Part shown: piece after piece, positions 9,674-18,434 of the stretch
Position numbering within the stretch: position 1 is the stretch's first letter
Layout: each line of letters opens with the position of its first letter
DNA from: Podila epigama
Lineage: Eukaryota > Mortierellomycota > Mortierellomycetes > Mortierellales > Mortierellaceae
DNA: 18,434 nucleotides
Direction of reading: 5' to 3'
NCBI GenBank assembly: GCA_015679605.1
Contig: JAAAVE010000255.1
Location: 6,525-24,958 of the forward strand
Made by a program: the position numbers and the translations under genes
The notes under the pieces: model-generated
Seen by the model: only the letters and a program-made list of their open reading frames with translations
Database searches by the model: none
What the model was told of the DNA's origin: nothing

Positions 9674-9852
9674 TGAGTTCTTGTTTTTGATCCTAGTGGG
9701 TCGAATGGATGATGACATGAGGGCAAGGCACCTTCATGGTCAAAGATGCTTCTTTGTCGTCCCCGCCCATGTCTCCGTCTCCTCCGCCCTGTTTCCTTTT
9801 TCGCCGTGTGTGTATGTGTCTGTGTCTGTCTGACTCTTTTTGTTTTACTAAA

Positions 9853-9861
9853 ATCTGATAA
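9853..9861 (+). promoter_or_regulatory. Iron-type GATA element AATCTGATAA
   Basis: An exact match to (G/A)ATC(T/A)GATAA about 600 bp upstream of the FTR1 ATG and 340 bp upstream of its TATA box. This is the FTR1-proximal member of the cluster. Confidence 0.55.
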
Positions 9862-10020
9862 ACACAAATCCGCCTGTGATAACTCACAATCCAAGAGAAT
9901 GTCCACAGGCACACAAAAAAAAATAAAAAACTTTATCAAAAACTCCACTCTTCTAACCAACCTTTGCGGTCATACCCATGTCAACGTGTGTGAGTGAACA
10001 ACACGAACAACACGTCCTTT

Positions 10021-10068
10021 CATTCATTCATTCACTCAGTCAGTCAGTCATCCATTTATCCATCCATT
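10021..10068 (+). repeat. Four-base periodic repeat (CATT/CAGT/CATC)
   Basis: CATT x3 is followed by CACT, CAGT x3 and degenerate CATCC units. It lies 125-170 bp upstream of the FTR1 TATA box. Confidence 0.75.
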
Positions 10069-10069
10069 G

Positions 10070-10149
10070 ACTGTACAGTTTACAATACGACTCTACTCTC
10101 CGCTACCCATTGGCCTTCAGAGAGGTACAGAACTGTACAGAACTGTACC
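10070..10149. promoter_or_regulatory. ACTGTAC / GTACAGAACT repeat cluster upstream of FTR1
   Basis: ACTGTACAGT at 10070-10079 is a perfect palindrome. At 10124-10149 GTACAGAACT repeats head-to-tail about 2.5 times, forming a nearly symmetric 26-bp block. The block lies 44 bp upstream of the TATA box, where an activator or repressor site is plausible. No factor can be named. Confidence 0.4.
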
Positions 10150-10161
10150 TTCTTTCTCCAT

Positions 10162-10166
10162 CCAAT
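10162..10166 (+). promoter_or_regulatory. CCAAT box of FTR1
   Basis: CCAAT lies 26 bp upstream of TATAAA in the FTR1 promoter. An inverted copy (ATTGG) occurs near 10109-10113. Short motif, so support is mainly positional. Confidence 0.35.
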
Positions 10167-10192
10167 CTGTCTCCACTGCATGGGGCATGTCA

Positions 10193-10198
10193 TATAAA
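10193..10198 (+). promoter_or_regulatory. TATA box of FTR1 (TATAAA)
   Basis: Canonical TATAAA at about 258 bp before the FTR1 ATG, followed by a roughly 250-nt pyrimidine-rich stretch typical of fungal promoters and leaders. Confidence 0.6.
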
Positions 10199-10455
10199 GC
10201 TTGCCTTCCTTTTTTTCCTTCCCATTCTCCTCTCCCCCTTTGCTCCTACTCCTTCCTAACGTCTCTTTCTTTTTCTTTTTACTTCTTTTTTTTCTGTTTT
10301 TCATCCTTTCTCTCTCTCTTCTCTCTTCTTCTCACCACTCTGGTGTCCTCTTAATCAATCCTCATCCTCATCTCCTTCCTTCTTTTCTACTGCAAAGAAG
10401 AAAGAATCTCTACAACCCTCACTTCCATCTTACCCCTTCATAGACACTATTCAAA

Positions 10456-11551
10456 ATGGGTTCCGTCTTCTCTGCCCCCATCTTCTTCATCATGTTCAGA
10501 GAGACGACCGAGGCTGCCATCATCGTCTCGGTCCTCCTCTCCTTCGTCTCCCAGGTCGTCGTCGATGATCCCGCTCTCCACCGCCGCCTCAGAATGCACA
10601 TCTGGATCGGTGTCCTTATCGGTCTCGCTATATCTCTCATCGTCGGTGGTGCCTTTATCGCTATCTGGTAAGTTAAACCATTTTATTGTATTTTATTTTT
10701 TTTTTTATCTTTCCATCCTCCATGTAGCCATTGATGTACTCACAATACTCGTTTTCTTTCGCATCACAATCAATTGGAAAAATAGGAATAAGCTGGCCGA
10801 GAACGTCTTCATGGCTCACGAAGAACTTTGGGAGGGTTCCTTTGCTCTGATTGCTTCATTCATGATCACAATCATGGCCCTGGCCATGCTTAAATCTCAG
10901 GACATGCAAGAAAAGTGGCGTGGAAAGTTGGCCCAGTCCATGGATGAGATTGACCGGGACAAGAGTTTCACCAAGCGCTCTGGAAAGTACGCCCTCCTCA
11001 TCTTGCCTCTTATCACCGTCCTCCGTGAGGGTCTCGAGGCCATGATCTTTGTCGGTGGTGTTACTTTCCAGGAGGAGGCCAAGGCTATCCCCCTCGCTGC
11101 TATCTGTGGTCTCCTTGCCGGTGCCCTCATTGGTTTCATCATTTATCGTGGAGGAAGTCGCCTCACCCTCCATCGCTTCTTTGTCGCTTCCACCTGCTTC
11201 CTGCTTCTCATTGCTGCCGGTCTTTTCACCAAGGCTATCATGGCCTTTGAAATGGACAAGTGGAACAAGATTGTGGGAGGTGATGCTGATGATGCCGGTT
11301 CCTTCGACCCCCGCCAGAACGTCTGGGCCTTGAAATGCTGCAACCCTAACGACCCCAACGCTGGAGGCTGGCAATTCTTGAACGCTGTCCTCGGATGGAA
11401 CAACATTGCCACTGTCGGCACCGTCACCGGTTACTGCCTCTACTGGGTCGCTGTCGCCATCACTGTTGTTTTCATGCACATCAAGTCCAAGCGTGCCCGT
11501 GCTGCTGCTGCTGCCCAGGCCTCCTACCAGGACGAGAAGATTGCTGCCTAA
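10456..11551 (+). CDS. ftr1: FTR1 high-affinity iron permease
   Basis: Two exons, 10456-10667 and 10786-11551, separated by a 118-nt GT-AG intron that splits Trp71, give 325 residues. The protein is a multi-spanning plasma-membrane permease that imports Fe(III) made by the partner ferroxidase FET3. Both REXXE iron-binding motifs are present in membrane segments: RETTE at 15-19 and REGLE at 151-155. Other family hallmarks are EELWEG (83-88), the dibasic-rich loop after transmembrane segment 3, CCNPNDP (255-261) and VLGWNN (272-277). The C-terminal tail is short and Ala-rich compared with the longer tail of yeast Ftr1. The ATG is preceded by CAAA and opens directly into the first membrane helix. 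It is divergent from fet3, with TATA, CCAAT and GATA elements upstream. Codons are strongly C-ending, as in fet3, suggesting high expression. Confidence 0.97.
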
Positions 11552-12162
11552 TGTGATGGTCAGGAACTTTGTCATCATATCTCTTTCTTAATGCATTCAA
11601 AAATCCCCCCCTTCCTTTTCCCCCACAGAGCGACATTGCTTCCATCTTCAAACATCAGCATGTCAGCAAATAGGGCGAACGGGCACCAAAAAAAAATCTC
11701 TTCCTTGTATAGTCTTTTTTTTATTTCTTCCAACCCCCCCATTGATAATATTTTTTTTATATATTTGCACCAAACTCGTCCATAGCTCCCTTTCACACTT
11801 TTTTTTAGTATCTTGTTGTCATATCCGCCTATAGGGTATAGATGGAAATACATCAAGAATACTTGAACAAAATATTTAATATCTTTTTCCCAACTTGCAT
11901 TTCCAATGGCTGTAACATCGTGGTGAAACGATACAAGCATTCCTATCTCTATAGCATTCTTTCATTCACAGTGTAGAGCTCATTGTCATTTTTTTTTCGC
12001 ATGGATGTGATATGACAATCAGATTTGGACAGTTCTCTTTGTGGGTGTTGATTTTTGCCACCAAATTCTAAAGTTCCTGTGACGGCGTCTATTTGCTTTC
12101 TCAATTGACACTGGAAACACCTTTTGCTCACCACTCACAAAAGGGTCATTGAATGATGCAAG
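11552..12162. other. Intergenic: FTR1 3' flank and PSF3 promoter
   Basis: The 611 nt contain no ORF I can support. The FTR1 side is T-rich, with TATATATTT at 11758-11766 about 210 nt after the stop, a possible 3'-end element. A 61-codon minus ORF at 11949-12134 carries a CFQC motif but resembles no family I know and lies in the PSF3 promoter region. Confidence 0.6.
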
Positions 12163-13480
12163 ATGGAAGATTACTACGATATTGATGCCATTCTTGCAGA
12201 GGATCAGGTACAGGATCAATTCAATGATGACAATCAATTCAATGACAACAAGTCCTCTTGGGATTTAAAAAGCGATAAAGAGTTGAATCAGCATGGAGCG
12301 AAGAAGCACTAATTGAACCACTCTATCAACTAGAACATCAAATGCGTCTTTCAAGAGAACGTGCCTGGACTAGCATGGCTTGAGGGTGGCCACGATTCAA
12401 TGGTATGGAGGGAGGCATGAAGGGATTTTTTTGAAAGGTTACAGATACACACGTCTAAAGTTTTTGGACCCTTTCCCATCCATCCAAAAAAAAAAGTTGA
12501 CACTGACAAAATTTCCTATTTTCTCTGCATATAGTTGAAAGCAGGTGCAAGAGTTGACATTCCCTTCTGGCTTGCACGAGAGATTGTCCAAAAGTAAGTG
12601 CAAGAGCGTGTGTCTTCTATTTGTTTTTTTGCCAGGTAGTTTGAAAACGAGCTTGTTGTTCGTAGTTGTGAGACTATCTCTTGACCAACTGTCGCTTCAT
12701 CTCTTATTTCATGTTTTTTAGCGAAGAAGGAGGTGTTGATGTTGCGATCGAGACTCCAGAGTTTTACAACACAAAGGTCAGGAATGGTCTACGAGCGGAT
12801 GCGACCATGGTCGATTTGCCCAAACTCTGTCCAAACTTTTTCAGATTCGGTACACAATACCTACAGCTGTAAGTGCAATCGTATTTTTTTTTTTTTTTTT
12901 TTTTTAATCAAAATTGAACTCATTAACTTTTGAACCATCGATCGCGATTATAGAGCTGATGATCCACAATTGGGGCAGGTATTAGGAGATGTAAGTGAGA
13001 ATGTGCGAGTGAAGAAGGCGTTTTTGAAAAAGTTGATGGAGTTGCTTTCTTTTCATTCCTTTTTTTCTTTTCTTGTATGTATTGATCCTAATGTCCATTC
13101 ATTCTTTTATCATGTTACCAAAACTTGATATAGGCCTTCAAAGCTAGATTACAGCTGACCATGGATCACACTCAATCAGGAGGAAACAACAGCGGTGCAG
13201 AATACCTTGATCGTTTGGATGAAACTGAAAGAGAATGTAACTGTCGACCCCAAAATTTCGTTGAACTGTTGCTCATGCTAGATCTTTTTTGAAGCTACTA
13301 GAATGTTACCAGCCAATCTTTACTAAGACCTACACCTTTTCTCTCTCTATACCTTTTGACGCTACAGTGTACAAGGCTGGATTGGAGAGCAGTGCGTCTC
13401 TTCACCAATGGAACCAACAGTCCTTTGGCAGGATTCGCTCGGCGAATGAACTCTTGTTGAAGCGAAAACTAGGCGCTTGA
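12163..13480 (+). CDS. psf3: DNA replication complex GINS subunit PSF3
   Basis: Seven exons, 12163-12207, 12334-12402, 12535-12593, 12722-12868, 12954-12990, 13134-13236 and 13368-13480, join in frame to a 190-residue protein, the usual Psf3 length. Psf3 forms the GINS tetramer with Sld5, Psf1 and Psf2; with Cdc45 and Mcm2-7 it makes the replicative CMG helicase in the nucleus. The N-terminus MEDYYDIDAILAED matches the fungal Psf3 start (YYDID.. LA). It continues with VPGLAWLEGG and VDIPFWLA, then the central segment ADATMVDLPKLCPNFFRFGT, which parallels human PSF3 (DPNVVDLHKMGPHFYGFG). The C-terminal segment LDETERELYKAGLES is also family-typical. Introns are dense: six in 190 codons, with one 37-nt exon. 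Intron 1 is open in frame for 34 codons if retained. It lies head-to-tail, 179 bp upstream of the ArfGAP gene, with no functional link evident. Confidence 0.92.
12215..12250 (+). repeat. 18-bp tandem duplication inside PSF3 intron 1
   Basis: Two adjacent 18-bp units share 16 of 18 positions: ATCAATTCAATGATGACA and ATCAATTCAATGACAACA. The period is a multiple of three and keeps the frame of exon 1 open. The segment is excluded from the spliced model. Confidence 0.8.
12883..12905 (+). repeat. Poly(T) run in PSF3 intron 4
   Basis: About 22-23 T in a row at the centre of the intron between exons 4 and 5. It is likely length-variable and error-prone in assembly. Confidence 0.8.
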
Positions 13481-13659
13481 AGGGAGGAAGAAGACACCTC
13501 TTCTTCAATGTACATATTACAGCGGATAGAAATCATCAGGCTCCTACATAAAAAAAATGTGATAACAAAAATTTTAGCTTTTTTTTTTTTTAAGCTGTCC
13601 CTTTTATTTTTACACTTTTTCTTGTTTTCTACTTTTTCCATCATTCACCATCATTCATC

Positions 13660-16120
<2,461 letters not shown>

Positions 16121-16817
16121 AAAAAAAAAGTTTTTAAGATGATGCCTATCTGGTGAAAAGAAAGAACTGTGATAAAAATATAACAAGACTACAAGACAAA
16201 CAGACCTCCCCCCCTTTTCATGCCCTGTTCTCCCTCCCCCTGTCTTTGAATGGTGCCTGATTTGCATGAATGGGTGAGTTCGTCAGATTGAATACACCCT
16301 CTCTTTCAGACGACCTGAGCAATTTACTTGCATTATCCTCCGAGCCTCAATTACAACTTTGACATATTCGAAAGACTGTCGATGTTGAATTGAGTGAAAA
16401 TGATGTGTACTTTTGTAGGGTCAATATTCCGAAGACGGCGAAAGTGAAGAGGGGAAAATGGTGGATGTGGGGATAATTCCACTCTGAACGTGCATCTCAC
16501 TAGTAGTAGAACAAAAAAAAAGAAAAAAAAATGACGAGATCGACGCATCGTCGTCTTGATGGAGATGTGTAGCTTACAAACACAACCAGGGAGAGAGGAA
16601 GAGTCCGGGAGGAGAACGTTTGGTATGCATGCTAGGTTATTTTGATGAACGGAGGAATGAATGAATGGATAGGATGGGATGGATATATGGAAGTATGGAT
16701 GGATGGACATGAAGAGTCTCTGACGATATCGGACGTTATTGGACGTACGTTGGATGTGATGTGAATTGGAGGCGTTTTTTTGAATGGGGGTATTTTTTTT
16801 TTTTTTTGTGGGGAAGT

Positions 16818-16877
16818 GTTGCATTGGTTGGTTGCATTGGTTGCATTGGTTGGTTGCATTGGTTGCATTGGTTGCAT
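16818..16877 (+). repeat. GTTGCATTG minisatellite with GTTG spacers
   Basis: The array reads GTTGCATTG, GTTG, GTTGCATTG, and that 22-bp block repeats, followed by one more nonamer and a partial one; decayed GCATATT units continue to about 16890. The order gives a two-level repeat (9 bp within 22 bp). Confidence 0.85.
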
Positions 16878-17174
16878 ATTTTGCATATTGTTGAATTGAA
16901 CACGCGACTCACACATATACCCCTCGGTAATTTTGTTTTCTTGATTTTCCCGCCATTTTTCATTTGCGAGGGATGGTGGGTGGGAGTTTTTTTTATGGTT
17001 TTTTATTTTTTGTTGTTGTGGTATAGTGGTCTAAACAGCTCCCCCAGGTCAAGATGGTGCGCCAAAAAAAAGGGGGGTGGAGAGAAGAGGACCATGTCAG
17101 GACCAGATGACATTGGGGTGGCTCCATTCAGCACTGAACTGTTGAACTGTGATGATATTGTTATGACCAGTATG

Positions 17175-17207
17175 CATATCATATCCACATCCATATCCAT
17201 ATCCATG
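17175..17207 (+). repeat. Hexanucleotide repeat CATATC/CCATAT
   Basis: Imperfect CATATC/CACATC/CATATC units in tandem, followed about 30 bp later by a short ATGCGT repeat (17238-17252). No function is evident. Confidence 0.7.
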
Positions 17208-17796
17208 CGCCATGCGCTAAACAGATGTAATGTCAATATGCGTATGCGTATGGCGAATAAATGTAAACACTTGTGCATGGGTCAACTGTCCATCTTTCAC
17301 CTTATTCGTTTCTACCCCGATGTGGAAGTAGAGACGACAATGAAAAGTAGGCCAATGGGTTGAACCTATTTTCTTTTCTTTTCTTTCTCCATCCATCTCA
17401 CAGAGACACACTCGTTGACACACATTGTTTTCTTTGTGGGCGTGTCTCATCTACTTTTTCCACTTTCACCCTTTTCGTTCTTTTTTCTTTTCTTTTTCGT
17501 CTTTGTTCTTTTCTTGTTGTTCTTCCTGTTCATCCACCTTTGCTCTTCTTCAACCCTCACCTCTCGTCACGCTTCCCTCACGCACCGACTGACCAGGTTT
17601 ACTCTTCAGTTGTTCAAGAGAAAAATAAACACACAACACACAATTAACGTCCCACCACTATTCCTTCGCCACCACCACCACACACACGCACCAACTTTTT
17701 TTTATTTTTTTCTTTTTTGCAAACTTATACCAGGCCATATCGAAATCACCTTGTTTACACTCTTATACCATCCAGTTCAACCCCACCGCACACCCA

Positions 17797-17816
17797 ACAC
17801 ACACACACACACACAC
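17797..17816 (+). repeat. (AC)10 microsatellite
   Basis: Twenty bases of alternating AC in the probable leader region of the KH gene, flanked by further CA-rich degenerate repeats. Confidence 0.9.
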
Positions 17817-18103
17817 CTACACGCATACACGCATTTACACACCTTTTTTGTACCCGGTCCCTCTTATACCACCTCACGCCATCCTCCACTCAACCTTCTA
17901 CGACAGAAACCCTTTGTTCTCACTCTCTCATTATTCTCAACATTTGGTTTCTTTGCAACTAGACTGACCATCTCATCAACAACATCAACGACTTTTTTTT
18001 TTGTCTGTTTTTATTATACCATCACTCTACATTTACCCCAACAGCCAAAAACAGAAGAAGAAAAAAAAATACCAGTGACTACAAAGAAACAAAAAAGGAA
18101 AAC

Positions 18104-18388
18104 ATGTCAGAAAACACAGTACTTTCGCTGTGCTTCCCTAGTCCGACTCCGGCACGGAGTGTAGCCGTGGATGAGACGATGACCAATCTATTCCAACAGT
18201 TGTGTCTTGCGATTGCACAGGAACACAAATGTCAAGCAGTTCTCGACATCAGCATCAACAACAACAGTGAGGCCAAGAAAAGGCTCTCACTCGATACCCA
18301 TCAGTCCATGTACAACGTGACCATCACTGGTAGTTACCAGAACGTCATGCTTGCTCGTGGTGCTTTTATGCGTAGGAATCCATTGAAG
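18104..18388 (+). CDS. Probable KH-domain RNA-binding protein, first exon (partial)
   Basis: The ATG at 18104 opens a 95-codon exon ending at AAG|GTGAGA, a good donor in phase 0. The rest of the gene lies beyond the window. The N-terminus is short and polar, followed by a region predicted to alternate strand and helix. The end, NVTITGSYQNVMLARGAFMRRNP, resembles the closing strand and helix of a KH-like fold, in particular the 'VMLARG..LR..P' signature I associate with fungal multi-KH proteins and Bicaudal-C-like proteins. That association is from memory and not verified. The start is chosen because no earlier in-frame ATG follows the A-rich leader. Function is probably mRNA binding, inferred from the family only. 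Confidence 0.6.
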
Positions 18389-18409
18389 GTGAGAATGTGT
18401 TCAAGAATG

Positions 18410-18434
18410 AAAAAAAAAAAAAAAAAAAAAAAAA
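18410..18434 (+). repeat. Poly(A) run at window edge
   Basis: Twenty-five A in a row end the window, 21 nt into the first intron of the KH gene. The run may mark an assembly break at a homopolymer. Confidence 0.8.

Larger units (their letters stand above)
5983..10455. other. 4.47 kb divergent spacer between FET3 and FTR1
   Basis: No recognised gene lies here. The spacer holds both promoters, five ATCTGATA(A/G) sites, TATA-like and CCAAT boxes near each gene, several short tandem repeats and homopolymers. A purine-rich stretch at 6120-6255 is the CT-rich leader of FET3 read on the plus strand; 10200-10450 is the CT-rich leader of FTR1. ORFs of 60-190 codons occur on both strands but are mostly low complexity and match nothing I know. 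One at 8596-9006 has splice signals and is listed separately. Confidence 0.75.
16121..18103. other. Intergenic: ArfGAP 3' flank, repeats, and promoter/leader of KH gene
   Basis: Nearly 2 kb with no supportable ORF. It holds GGAT repeats (16654-16707), a TTGCATTGG minisatellite (16818-16877), CATATC and ATGCGT hexamer repeats (17175-17252), a pyrimidine-rich region from 17360 onward, an (AC)10 run and an A-rich 40 nt just before the KH gene ATG. The last 740 nt have the CT-rich character of a fungal promoter/leader. Confidence 0.65.

Noticed and set aside
9143-9960. Several 120-190 codon minus-strand ORFs around the (TG)n repeat
   Set aside because: Their length comes from simple repeats read as His/Thr and Phe runs; frames overlap one another.
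10856-11578. 240-codon minus-strand ORF opposite FTR1
   Set aside because: Exact antisense of the permease exon; Gly/Ser/Glu-rich product typical of mirrored codon bias.
11949-12134. Minus-strand ORF with a CxxC-like start (RCFQCQ)
   Set aside because: A single CxxC without a second pair, only 61 codons, inside the PSF3 promoter; probably chance.
16632-17363. ORFs encoding Gln-Pro-Met or Trp-Leu-His repeats
   Set aside because: These are translations of the GTTGCATTG minisatellite on either strand, not independent coding evidence.

Overview
The window looks like nuclear DNA from a filamentous, early-diverging fungus, most likely Mucoromycota. That placement is an inference from three things: many short GT-AG introns (roughly 90-220 nt, a few longer), protein sequences of fungal type, and AT-rich, homopolymer-rich spacers. 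No phylogeny was run. I recognise six protein-coding genes, all spliced; two run off the window edges. I found no tRNA, rRNA, CRISPR array or transposon.

Layout. (1) 1-3054, minus strand: an RSC1/RSC2-like chromatin-remodelling subunit with ankyrin repeats, one bromodomain and a BAH domain, in ten exons, missing its 3' end. (2) 3848-5982, minus strand: a FET3-type multicopper ferroxidase in three exons. (3) 5983-10455: a 4.47 kb divergent spacer with no recognised gene. (4) 10456-11551, plus strand: an FTR1 iron permease in two exons. (5) 12163-13480, plus strand: the GINS subunit PSF3 in seven exons. (6) 13660-16120, plus strand: a Gcs1/ARFGAP1-type Arf GTPase-activating protein in five exons. 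(7) 16121-18103: a repeat-bearing spacer. (8) 18104 to the edge, plus strand: the first exon of a probable KH-domain RNA-binding protein.

The functional centre is the reductive high-affinity iron-uptake pair. FET3 oxidises Fe(II) at the plasma membrane and FTR1 imports the Fe(III) produced. The genes diverge from a shared spacer. That spacer and the adjacent second intron of FET3 hold five exact copies of ATCTGATAA (either strand) and one ATCTGATAG. This is the core bound by iron-sensing GATA repressors of the SreA/SRE/Fep1/Urbs1 family. I found no exact copy elsewhere in the window. Both genes also have a TATA-like box about 260-275 bp before the ATG followed by a pyrimidine-rich leader.

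The remaining genes are housekeeping (chromatin, replication, Golgi traffic, RNA binding) with no evident pathway link. I do not see a wholly new system. The best leads are the iron-response site cluster, the ANK-bromo-BAH architecture, a poly(A) leader abutting the start of the RSC gene, a possible spliced transcript in the iron spacer, and an intron of PSF3 that stays in frame if retained.
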